Below, piece after piece: positions 6,825-13,689 of a DNA stretch of 14,433 nt. The position numbers and the translations under genes were made by a program. Each line of letters begins with the position of its first letter. Within the stretch, counting starts at the first letter, position 1. Origin of the DNA: CADCTB01 sp036269435 (GTDB lineage Bacteria > Actinomycetota > Acidimicrobiia > Acidimicrobiales > AC-14); the NCBI GenBank assembly GCA_036269435.1, contig DATASA010000039.1, forward strand, positions 1 to 14,433, read 5' to 3'. The notes beneath the pieces were generated by a model. It saw only the letters and a list, made by a program, of their open reading frames with translations, was not told where the DNA came from and ran no database searches.

Positions 6825-7727
6825 GTGGCGACCGCTGTGCTCTTCCCTGGACAGGGGACTCAGACCCCGCGCATGGGTGAGCCCTGGCGGGCGTCTCCTG
6901 CGTGGGAGGTGGTGGAAAGGGCCGAAGCGGCGCTCGGCCAACCCCTCGCCCACCTGCTGCTGGACGCGTCCGAGGCCGACCTGAGCCGGACCCGGGAGGC
7001 CCAGCTGGCCGTCCTGCTGGCCTCGCTCCTGGCGTGGGAGGCAGTCCGCGACCAGATCGAGGCCCCGGTGGCCTTCGCCGGCCACTCGCTCGGCCAGATC
7101 ACCGCCCTGATCGCGTCCGGCGCGCTCACCCTCGAGGACGGCGTCCGCCTGGCCGTCAGCCGGGCCGACTGCACCCAGGCCGCAGCCGACGCCGCTCCCG
7201 GTCGGATGGCCGCCCTCATCGGCGCCGGGCCCGAGCTGGCCGACGAGGCGTGCGCCGGTACGGATTCCTGGCTGGCCAACGACAACGCGCCCGGCCAGGT
7301 CGTCATCGGCGGCACGCCTGCGGGCGTCGACGCCGGCACCGAGCGGGCCCGCCAGCTCGGCGTCCGCCGGGTCATCCCGCTGAAGGTGGGCGCCGCGTTC
7401 CACACCGTGCTCATGGCGCCGGCGGCCGAAGCGCTGGCGCCGATCCTGGCCGCCACCGCGTTCTCGTCGCCGTCGGCCCCCATCGTGTCCAACGCCGACG
7501 CGCAGCCGTACACCGACGCCGCCGGCTGGCGCCAGCGCCTGGCCGACCACCTGACCTCGCCCGTACGGTGGCGCTCCTGCCTGGAGACGCTGGCCGCGCT
7601 GGGCGTCGACACCTTTTTCGAGGTCGGCCCGGGCAACGTCCTGGCCGCCCTGGCCCGTCGTACCGTCCCCGCCATCGTCACCCGCGGGATAGCGGTGCCC
7701 ACTGATGCCCTCCTGGAGGTTGCGTAG
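6825..7727 (+). CDS. fabD: Malonyl-CoA:ACP transacylase
   Basis: Transfers malonyl from CoA to acyl carrier protein for type II fatty-acid synthesis. The 300-residue protein has the N-terminal LFPGQGTQ (Q10 region), the nucleophile elbow GHSLGQ (S88), and the catalytic histidine H193 in AAFHTVLM. NDNAPGQVVIGG and the C-terminal FFEVGPGNVLAAL are also family typical. The GTG start gives MATAVLFPGQG, matching family N-termini. A TTG at 6798 is a possible but less likely earlier start. AGAGG lies very close to the GTG. First gene of an eight-gene same-strand fab run; the stop TAG is directly followed by the ATG of the next gene. Confidence 0.95.
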   Translation: MATAVLFPGQGTQTPRMGEPWRASPAWEVVERAEAALGQPLAHLLLDASEADLSRTREAQLAVLLASLLAWEAVRDQIEAPVAFAGHSLGQITALIASGALTLEDGVRLAVSRADCTQAAADAAPGRMAALIGAGPELADEACAGTDSWLANDNAPGQVVIGGTPAGVDAGTERARQLGVRRVIPLKVGAAFHTVLMAPAAEALAPILAATAFSSPSAPIVSNADAQPYTDAAGWRQRLADHLTSPVRWRSCLETLAALGVDTFFEVGPGNVLAALARRTVPAIVTRGIAVPTDALLEVA

Positions 7728-8000
7728 ATGGAAACCGGAACGATCCACGGCGAGAACCTGGCCGTGCCCGAACGGGTGATCGTGGCGCCCGCCCCGGGCA
7801 CGTTCCGGCCGGTCGACGCCGCGGACGCCGCCGTGGAGGCGCAGGTCGTCGAGGAGCAGGTCATCGGCTTCGTCGAGGGCCGGGGCCACTCGACGCCGGT
7901 CCGCTCGCCCTTCGGCGGTCGCCTCATGGGCCTGCTGGCCCACGCGGGCGAGCGGGTGCGCGAGGGCCAGCCGGTGGCCTGGCTCCGCTCGGCTACTTGA
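7728..8000 (+). CDS. Biotin-carrier (BCCP)-like protein lacking the biotinylation lysine
   Basis: A 90-residue protein that aligns through its length with the biotinyl domain of AccB. VIVAPAPGTFRP (17-28) corresponds to the SPMVGTFY segment, QVIGFVE to the strand before the biotin turn, and SPFGGRLMGLL...GERVREGQPVAWL (60-86) to the second half of the barrel. At the turn, canonical EAMKM is replaced by EGRGHS (50-55), so the modified lysine is G53. The whole protein contains no lysine, so neither biotin nor lipoate can be attached. The SD GGAGG is 8 nt before the ATG; its TGA overlaps the TTG start of fabH. Its place in a fab operon with an AccD-like gene suggests a structural or regulatory role in an acyl-CoA carboxylase, which is inference. 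Confidence 0.72.
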   Translation: METGTIHGENLAVPERVIVAPAPGTFRPVDAADAAVEAQVVEEQVIGFVEGRGHSTPVRSPFGGRLMGLLAHAGERVREGQPVAWLRSAT

Positions 8001-8989
8001 GCGCACGGCAGGGGCTGCGGGTCGCCGTCACCGGATGGGGCATGGCCGTGCCGGAACGGCGGGTCACCAACTTCGACCTGGCCCGCACGGTCGACACCAG
8101 CGACGAGTGGATCACCGACCGGACCGGCATCAAGGAGCGGCGGGTGGCGGGCGACGGGGAGACCACCGCCAGCCTGGCCATCGAGGCCGGCCTGGCCGCC
8201 ATCAAGGACGCCGGGGTGGACCCGGCCGACATCGGCTGCTGCATCGTCGCCACCTGCACGTCCGAGCAGCCCATTCCGCCCACCAGCAGCTTCGTGCAGG
8301 ACGGCCTCGGCCTGCGTTGCGGGGCGTTCGACGTCGACGCGGCCTGCTCCGGCTTCGTCTACGCCCTGGTGGCCGGCGCGTCCCTGGTTGCCGCCGGCAT
8401 GGGCCCGGCGCTGGTCATCGGGTCCGAGACGCTCACCCGAGTCGTCGACCCCACCGACCGTTCGACGGTCATCCTCTTCGGCGACGGGGCCGGCGCCGTG
8501 GTGCTCACCGCCGCCGACGAGGTCGGCCTGCTGGCCTGGGACCTCGGCTGCGACGGGTCGCTGACGCCGCTGCTGGGCATACCCGCCGGCGGGAGTCGCC
8601 TGCCGACGTCGCCCGAGACCATCGCCGCCGGCGACCACTGGCTGAAGATGGAGGGCCGGGAGGTGTTCCGCCGGGCGGTCAGGGTCATCGTGGACTCGGC
8701 CCGGACCACGCTCGACGCCGCCGGCGTGACCGCGCAGGACATCGCCCTGTTCGTGCCGCACCAGGCCAACGTACGGATCATCGACTCGGCCGCGGCCAAG
8801 TTGGGCTTCCCATCCGAGCGCACGTTCGTCAACATCGACCGCTACGGCAACACGTCGGCCGCATCGGTACCGATCGCCCTGGCCGAGGCGGCCGACGCCG
8901 GCCGGCTGCAGCGGGGCGACCTCGTGCTCCTCACCGGCTTCGGCGCCGGCATGTCGTGGGCCAGCGCCCTGCTGCGGTGGGACCGGTGA
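7997..8989 (+). CDS. fabH: 3-oxoacyl-ACP synthase III
   Basis: Initiating ketosynthase that condenses an acyl-CoA primer with malonyl-ACP. The 330-residue thiolase-fold protein has the Cys-His-Asn triad: C117 in DAACSGF, H255 in VPHQANVRI, and N285 in YGNTSAAS. The early motif TSDEWITDRTGIKERR (34-49) and the terminal LLTGFGAGMSWASALLRW are typical. The TTG start overlaps the previous stop (TTGA), and family alignment leaves no better start since VAVTGWGMAVPE begins at residue 9. Coupling to the carrier-like gene is likely. Substrate preference (straight or branched primer) cannot be told from the sequence. Confidence 0.95.
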   Translation: MSARQGLRVAVTGWGMAVPERRVTNFDLARTVDTSDEWITDRTGIKERRVAGDGETTASLAIEAGLAAIKDAGVDPADIGCCIVATCTSEQPIPPTSSFVQDGLGLRCGAFDVDAACSGFVYALVAGASLVAAGMGPALVIGSETLTRVVDPTDRSTVILFGDGAGAVVLTAADEVGLLAWDLGCDGSLTPLLGIPAGGSRLPTSPETIAAGDHWLKMEGREVFRRAVRVIVDSARTTLDAAGVTAQDIALFVPHQANVRIIDSAAAKLGFPSERTFVNIDRYGNTSAASVPIALAEAADAGRLQRGDLVLLTGFGAGMSWASALLRWDR

Positions 8990-9047
8990 TGTTTCGACCT
9001 CCCTCGCTCGCTTCGCTCCCTCCGTTTGGTCGAGTTGACGGCGCTCC

Positions 9048-9072
9048 AGTCGGCCGGCGGAGCCGGCCGGCT
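9048..9072 (+). terminator. GC-rich hairpin in the fabH-fabG gap, terminator-like or attenuator
   Basis: An 11-bp stem with one G-T pair has core CGGCCGGC (9051-9058) / GCCGGCCG (9062-9069) and a 3-nt GGA loop. The only T-run (TTTTCTTT, 9080-9087) starts 8 nt beyond the stem, so intrinsic termination would be weak. A second hairpin, GCCGCC-TCC-GGCGGC, lies at 9109-9123, and a TCGACC/GGTCGA pair (8994-8999, 9028-9033) flanks a CTCGCTCGCTTCGCTCC stretch. This 163-nt gap is the only sizeable break in the fab run; it may adjust expression between fabH and fabG, and it contains no gene I can support. Confidence 0.4.
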
Positions 9073-9152
9073 TCCGCCGTTTTCTTTGCTCGCCGGCAGC
9101 CGGACGGGGCCGCCTCCGGCGGCGACCACGGCCGCCGGCAGGTCAAACCCTG

Positions 9153-9896
9153 ATGGGGGGCCGAATCGCCCTGGTCACCGGGGGATCCCGCGGGATTGGC
9201 CGGGCGGTGGCGCTGGCGCTGGCGGGGACGGGTCACCGGGTCGCGGTCGGGTTTTCCGCCGACCAGGAGGGTGCCGACGACACCTGCGCGGCAATCGAGG
9301 CGCTCGGCTCGGAGGCCTTGGCGCTGCAGGCCGACGTGGCCGACGTCGCCGCAGTCGACGCCGCCTTCGGTCGGGTCGAGGACGCCTGGGGCAAGGTCGA
9401 GGTCCTCGTCGCCAACGCGGGCGTGACCGGCGACGGACTGGCCCTGCGCATGACCGACGACCAGTGGGACCGCGTCCTGCGCACCAACCTCGACGGCGCC
9501 TTCCACGCCATGCGCCGGGCCATGCCAGGCATGGTCCGGGCCCGGTGGGGCCGCATGATCGCCGTCGGGTCCGTCGTGGCCCTGACCGGCGCTGCCGGCC
9601 AGGCCAACTACGCCGCGGCCAAGGCCGGCATGGTCGGGCTCAGCCGCGCTCTGGCCCGGGAGCTGGGCGGCCGCAACATCACCGTCAACGTCGTCGCCCC
9701 GGGGCCCATCACGACGGCCATGACCGACGCCCTCACGCAGGCCCGGCGGGACGAGATGACCGCCCTGGTGCCCCTCGGCCGCTTCGGCACACCCGAGGAA
9801 GTGGCGGCCGTTGTGGCATTCCTGGCCTCGGACGCGGCAGGCTATGTGACCGGCTCCGTGATCCCCGTCGACGGCGGCCTGGGGATGGGGCACTGA
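9153..9896 (+). CDS. fabG: 3-oxoacyl-ACP reductase
   Basis: NADPH-dependent short-chain dehydrogenase that reduces 3-oxoacyl-ACP in each elongation cycle. At 247 residues it is full length. TGGSRGIG (9-16) binds the cofactor, NAG is at 88-90, N112 follows, and the catalytic S140, Y153 and K157 lie in AVGSVVAL...QANYAAAKAG. PGPITTAM and the C-terminal GYVTGSVIPVDGGLGMGH are FabG-typical rather than general SDR. The ATG at 9153 has GGCAGG about 10 nt upstream. The gene follows a structured 163-nt gap and precedes acpP by 40 nt. Context supports fabG over other SDR functions. Confidence 0.94.
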   Translation: MGGRIALVTGGSRGIGRAVALALAGTGHRVAVGFSADQEGADDTCAAIEALGSEALALQADVADVAAVDAAFGRVEDAWGKVEVLVANAGVTGDGLALRMTDDQWDRVLRTNLDGAFHAMRRAMPGMVRARWGRMIAVGSVVALTGAAGQANYAAAKAGMVGLSRALARELGGRNITVNVVAPGPITTAMTDALTQARRDEMTALVPLGRFGTPEEVAAVVAFLASDAAGYVTGSVIPVDGGLGMGH

Positions 9897-9920
9897 TCGA
9901 CATGACCCGGAACGAGCAGT

Positions 9921-9926
9921 AGGAGG
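9921..9926 (+). promoter_or_regulatory. Strong Shine-Dalgarno site for acpP
   Basis: AGGAGG, 10 nt before the acpP ATG, is the best ribosome site in the window. This fits the high protein output needed for an acyl carrier protein while its neighbours rely on start-stop overlaps. Its first bases overlap the TAG of a six-codon ATG frame (9902-9922) lying between fabG and acpP. Confidence 0.8.
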
Positions 9927-9936
9927 CCATACGTAC

Positions 9937-10203
9937 ATGGACCGCGACCAGATCCTCGACCTCTTGACCGACGCTGCGGTCGAGGTGATGGACGTCGACC
10001 GGGCAACCGTCACGCCGGAGGCCCGATTCGTCGAGGACCTCAACGGCGACAGCCTCAGCGTCCTCGAGATCCTCGAGATCCTCCAGGACAAGCTCGACGT
10101 CGACCTGCCGACAGAATCCTTCGACGGCGTCGGCACCGTGGGCCAGGCCGCCGACGTGATCACCAAGATCGTCAACGAGCGGGCCGAAAGCGCCACCGGA
10201 TGA
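9937..10203 (+). CDS. acpP: Acyl carrier protein
   Basis: Small acidic carrier of growing acyl chains, 88 residues. The phosphopantetheine serine is S39 in the GDSLS motif, followed by the recognition helix SVLEILEILQDKLDVDLP, as in type II ACPs. It lacks the long C-terminal extension of mycobacterial AcpM. The strong AGGAGG site and own ATG are clear. The stop overlaps the fabF start (ATGA), tying carrier and condensing-enzyme synthesis together. Placement between fabG and fabF is the common fab cluster order. Confidence 0.95.
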   Translation: MDRDQILDLLTDAAVEVMDVDRATVTPEARFVEDLNGDSLSVLEILEILQDKLDVDLPTESFDGVGTVGQAADVITKIVNERAESATG

Positions 10204-11441
10204 CCCGCCAGTACACCCGGGCCCGCGTGGCCGTCACCGGCGTGGGGGTCAAGACCCCCGCCGGCTGCGACCTGGAGTCGTTCTGGACCACGCTCGTCGC
10301 CGGCCGCGCCTGCGCCGCGCCCATCCGCCGGGTCGATCCCGCCGCGCTTCCCGTGCGCTTCGCCTGTGAGGTCACCGACTTCGAGGCCGCCACCTACTTC
10401 GACAGCAAGGAGATCCGCCGCACCGACCGGGTGGCGCAGCTGGCCTTCGGCGCCGCCGCCGACGCACTGGCCGACGCCGGCGAGCTCGGCGCCGACCCCG
10501 CCCGATGCGGTGTGGTGGCCGCGGCCGGCGTCGGAGGGCTCATCACCCAGGAGGAACAGGAGTACAACCTGTTCTCACGCGGACCGGCGCGGGTGTCGCC
10601 CATGCTCGTCCCGATGATGATGCCGAACGCGGCCGCGGCCCTGGTCGGGCTGAAGCTCGGGTGGACCGGCCCGAACTTCTGCATCGCCACCGCCTGCGCC
10701 GGCGGCTCCCACGCCATCGGCGAGGCGGCCCGGCTCATTCGTGAGGGCTCGTCCGACGTCGTCCTGGCTGGTGGGTCCGAGGCGTGCGTCACGCCCATCG
10801 CCATCGCCGCCTTCGCCCGCATGGGCGCCCTGAGCAGTCGCAACGACGAGCCCGAGCTGGCGTCCCGGCCGTTCGACGTCGACCGTGACGGCTTCGTCAT
10901 GGGCGAGGGCGCCGGGTTCCTGGTCCTCGAGGAGTGGGACCGGGCCGTCTCCCGGGGCGCCCGCATCTACGGCGAGGTCGCCGGCTACGGCCGCAACTCC
11001 GACGCCTACCACGTCACCGCGCCGTCGCCCGGGGGGGCGGGGGCGGCCGAGTGCATGCGGCTGGCCCTGACCGACGCCGGCCTGGAGCCGTCCGACATCG
11101 GCCACGTGAATGCCCACGGGACCTCCACCGACCTCAACGACGCGGCCGAGGCCGAAGCCGTGGTCAAGGTGTTCGGCGAGCACGCGCTGCCCATCTGGTC
11201 GGCCAAGGGCTCGATCGGGCACCTGATCGCCGCGGCCGGGGCGGTCGAGGCGGTGGCCGCCATGCTGTCGCTGCGCGACGGCCTGATCCCGGCCACCGTC
11301 AACCACCACGCGACCGACCCGGAGCTGGCCGTCGATGTCGTCGCCGGTGAACCCCGCAAGCTCCCGTCCGCACCGGTCGTGTCGAACTCCTTCGGGTTCG
11401 GCGGCCACAACGCCAGCCTCGTCCTGATCCCGTCGTCGTGA
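10200..11441 (+). CDS. fabF: 3-oxoacyl-ACP synthase II (KasA/FabF type)
   Basis: Elongating ketosynthase that condenses acyl-ACP with malonyl-ACP. The 413-residue protein has the Cys-His-His set: C166 in ATACAGGSHAIG, H306 in NAHGTSTDLND, and K336/H341 in AKGSIGHLIAAAGAVE. The terminal SNSFGFGGHNASLVL is diagnostic. The start overlaps the acpP stop. Its relation to the downstream accD6-like gene recalls the mycobacterial order fabD-acpM-kasA-kasB-accD6, but only one ketosynthase is present here. The stop is overlapped by a GTG that opens a 19-codon frame leading to the accD start. Confidence 0.95.
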   Translation: MTRQYTRARVAVTGVGVKTPAGCDLESFWTTLVAGRACAAPIRRVDPAALPVRFACEVTDFEAATYFDSKEIRRTDRVAQLAFGAAADALADAGELGADPARCGVVAAAGVGGLITQEEQEYNLFSRGPARVSPMLVPMMMPNAAAALVGLKLGWTGPNFCIATACAGGSHAIGEAARLIREGSSDVVLAGGSEACVTPIAIAAFARMGALSSRNDEPELASRPFDVDRDGFVMGEGAGFLVLEEWDRAVSRGARIYGEVAGYGRNSDAYHVTAPSPGGAGAAECMRLALTDAGLEPSDIGHVNAHGTSTDLNDAAEAEAVVKVFGEHALPIWSAKGSIGHLIAAAGAVEAVAAMLSLRDGLIPATVNHHATDPELAVDVVAGEPRKLPSAPVVSNSFGFGGHNASLVLIPSS

Positions 11442-11497
11442 GCGGAATCAGCGGGGCCGGCCACGATGCCGGCCGCCCCTTGACCCCCGGCTCGTGA
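11438..11497 (+). other. 19-codon linking frame with GTGA overlaps at both ends, containing a hairpin
   Basis: The GTG at 11438 overlaps the fabF TGA (GTGA), and its frame ends with a TGA at 11495-11497 that overlaps the accD GTG at 11494 (GTGA again). The frame thus bridges the 52-nt gap exactly. Within it, GGCCGGC (11455-11461) pairs with GCCGGCC (11468-11474) around a 6-nt loop. No Shine-Dalgarno site precedes the accD GTG, so termination-reinitiation through this frame is a plausible way to translate accD. The peptide shows no recognisable domain and may have no function of its own. Confidence 0.35.
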
Positions 11498-12873
11498 CCG
11501 CGGCGGCGGCCCCCGTCGCAGCACGGCGGGGCGGGGCGGCGACGGCCGCGCTCACCGAGATCGACGGCCGCCGTGTCGCCTGGTTCCGCCTGGCCGGCGG
11601 CAAGCACCGCGGTGCCATCGGGCCCACCGAGGGCCAGGTCATCGAGCGCGCCGTCCGTCTCGCCCTCGACGCCGGTGTGCCCGTGGTGGGCGAGATCGCC
11701 ACCGCGGGGGCCGACGTCAACGAGGGCGTGGCGTCGCTGGTGGCGTGGGGCCGGGTGGCGAAGGCGCTGGCCGACGCGTCGGGGACGCTGCCGATCCTGC
11801 TGTCCGTCACCGGGCCGTGCGTGGGCGGGCCCGCCCTGCTGCTGGGCCTGGCCGACCACGTGGTGATGACCGCCGCTGCCTATGCCTACGTGAACGGTCC
11901 CGGTGCGGCCGCGTCGTTCACCGGCGTGACCACGGACCACGCCGAGCTGGGCGGGGCCGAGGTCCACTCCGGCCGCAGTGGAGTGGCGTCGCTGGTCGTG
12001 GTCGACGAGGACGGGGCGGCGGCGGCCGTCGCCGACCTGCTGTCCTACCTGCCGTCGAACCATCTGGAGGAGCCGCCGGCCTGGCCGTGCGACGACCCCG
12101 TCGACCGCCCGTCGAAGGTCGCGGCAGGCGTGGTCCCCGAGCGGCCCACCGCCTCCTACGACGTCCGCACGGTCATCGGCGACGTCTGTGACGCCGAGTC
12201 GTTCCTGGAGGTCCGGGCCGGCCTGGCGACCAACGTCGTCACCGGCTACGCCCGCCTGGCCGGCATGGCGGTCGGGGTCATCGCCAACCAGCCCAGGAGC
12301 CAGGCCGGCACCCTGGACATCGAGGCGTCACGCAAGGCCGCCCGCTTCGTCCAGTGCTGCGACGCCTTCGGCCTGCCGCTGCTGACCTTCGTCGACTGCG
12401 GTGGGTTCCGCCCGGGGCGTGACCTGGAGTGGCGGGGGATGATCCGCCACGGCGCCGAGCTGGTGCACGCCTACGCCAACGCCACCGTGCCCCGCCTGTG
12501 CGTCGTGCTGCGCAAGGCGTACGGGGGGGCCTACATCGCCATGGACTCGAGGGGCCTGGGCAACGACCTGTGCCTGGCCTGGCCCACGGCCGAGATCGCG
12601 GTGATGGGCGCGCCGGGCGCGGTCGCCGTGCTGCAGCGCCGGAAGCTGGCCGCGGTCGCCGACCCCGCCGAGCGGGCGACGCTGCAGGCCGAGCTGGAGG
12701 CGGACTACGTCGAGCGCTGGTGCTCGCCGGCGGTCGCGGCCGAGCGGGGCTATGTCGACGACGTCATCGACCCCGAGGACACCCGCCGCCTGCTCGTCGC
12801 CGGGCTGCTGGCCTTGCGCACCAAGCGGGCCACGCCCCGGACCCGGGCCAAGCACACGAACACGCCCCTGTGA
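11494..12873 (+). CDS. AccD6-like acyl-CoA carboxylase carboxyltransferase (beta) subunit
   Basis: Carboxyltransferase with two crotonase-like lobes, 459 residues, resembling mycobacterial AccD6, including a C-terminal KHTNTPL ending. The C-lobe is well conserved: CDAFGLPLLTFVD, GMIRHGAELVHAYA, RKAYGGAYIAM with oxyanion glycines 344-345, LAWPTAEIAVMGA. The N-lobe keeps a GG pair (111-112) but the usual HSGGARLAEG is ATAGADVNEG (69-78) and DVPG is DCGG (301-304), so catalysis may differ. Known AccD6 makes malonyl-CoA with a biotinylated alpha subunit, which is not encoded here. The N-terminus is short for the family, and the GTG start has no ribosome site, relying on coupling. The fabI start overlaps its stop. 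The family is clear; the exact substrate is not. Confidence 0.85.
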   Translation: MTAAAAPVAARRGGAATAALTEIDGRRVAWFRLAGGKHRGAIGPTEGQVIERAVRLALDAGVPVVGEIATAGADVNEGVASLVAWGRVAKALADASGTLPILLSVTGPCVGGPALLLGLADHVVMTAAAYAYVNGPGAAASFTGVTTDHAELGGAEVHSGRSGVASLVVVDEDGAAAAVADLLSYLPSNHLEEPPAWPCDDPVDRPSKVAAGVVPERPTASYDVRTVIGDVCDAESFLEVRAGLATNVVTGYARLAGMAVGVIANQPRSQAGTLDIEASRKAARFVQCCDAFGLPLLTFVDCGGFRPGRDLEWRGMIRHGAELVHAYANATVPRLCVVLRKAYGGAYIAMDSRGLGNDLCLAWPTAEIAVMGAPGAVAVLQRRKLAAVADPAERATLQAELEADYVERWCSPAVAAERGYVDDVIDPEDTRRLLVAGLLALRTKRATPRTRAKHTNTPL

Positions 12874-13679
12874 GCGCGGCGGGCGGCCTGCTCGACGGCA
12901 AGAAGATCCTGGTCACGGGGGTGCTGAACGACGATTCGATCGCCTTCGGGGTGGCCCGCCTGGCCCAGGAGCAGGGGGCGGAAATCGTCCTCACGTCCTT
13001 CGCCCGGGCCATGAGCCTGACCCGGCGGACGGCCCGGCGCCTGTCGCCCGAGCCCGACGTCGTCGAGCTGGACGTCACCAACCCGGAGCACCTCGCCGCG
13101 CTGACCGGCGACCTCACCAGCCGGTGGGGACGGGTCGACGGGGTGCTGCACGCCGTCGCCTTCGCCCCGTCGCGGGCTCTGGGCGGCAACTTCCTGGCGA
13201 CGGAGTGGGACGACGTCGCCCTGACGATGAACACCTCGGCGTTCTCCCTCAAGGCCCTCGCCGTGGCCACCCTCCCCCTGATGCAGGAGGGTGGAGGCTC
13301 GATCGTCGGGCTGGACTTCGACGCCGGCCAGGCCTGGCCGGCCTACGACTGGATGGGTGTGGCCAAGGCCGCTCTGGAGTCGACCTCCCGCTACCTCGCC
13401 CGCGACCTCGGCCAGCACGGGATCCGGGTCAACCTGGTGTCGGCCGGGCCCATCCGGTCGGTGGCGGCCCGGGGCATTCCCGGCTTTTCCCAGATGGAGG
13501 GGGCGTGGGCCGGCCGGTCGCCCCTGGGGTGGGACACACGGGACACCGCGCCGGTGGCCAAGGCCTGCGTCGCCCTGTTGTCGGACTGGTTCCCGGCCAC
13601 CACCGGCGAGATCCTCCACGTCGACGGCGGCTTCCACGCCATGGCCGCTCCGGGATTGGCCGTCGAACCGCCCGAGTAG
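12870..13679 (+). CDS. fabI: Enoyl-ACP reductase, InhA/FabI type
   Basis: NADH-dependent reductase for the last step of each elongation cycle, 269 residues, very close in layout to mycobacterial InhA. It opens with GLLDGKKILVTGVLNDDSIAF. F150, Y159 and K166 of GLDFD...PAYDWMGVAKAALES match InhA F149, Y158 and K165. AGPIRSVAARGI and LLSDWFPATTGEILHVDGG are typical. InhA S94 corresponds to A95 here (HAVAF instead of HSIGF), the change known to weaken isoniazid-NAD binding in InhA. The GTG start overlaps the accD stop (GTGA) and no ribosome site is seen. Its TAG stop doubles as part of the -10 box of the following gene. Confidence 0.95.
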   Translation: MSAAGGLLDGKKILVTGVLNDDSIAFGVARLAQEQGAEIVLTSFARAMSLTRRTARRLSPEPDVVELDVTNPEHLAALTGDLTSRWGRVDGVLHAVAFAPSRALGGNFLATEWDDVALTMNTSAFSLKALAVATLPLMQEGGGSIVGLDFDAGQAWPAYDWMGVAKAALESTSRYLARDLGQHGIRVNLVSAGPIRSVAARGIPGFSQMEGAWAGRSPLGWDTRDTAPVAKACVALLSDWFPATTGEILHVDGGFHAMAAPGLAVEPPE

Positions 13680-13682
13680 TCT
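13677..13682 (+). promoter_or_regulatory. -10 box of a probable leaderless promoter for the peroxiredoxin gene
   Basis: TAGTCT, whose TAG is the fabI stop codon, ends 7 nt before the ATG at 13690. A TTGGCC 15 nt upstream (13656-13661) is a weak -35 candidate. The geometry matches the other leaderless-type starts in the window and suggests that the peroxiredoxin is transcribed independently of the fab operon. Confidence 0.5.
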
Positions 13683-13689
13683 CTGGGGC

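Noticed and set aside
9902..9922. Six-codon leader peptide gene before acpP
   Set aside because: Too short to support, no ribosome site, no regulatory codon run; noted only because its stop overlaps the acpP ribosome site.
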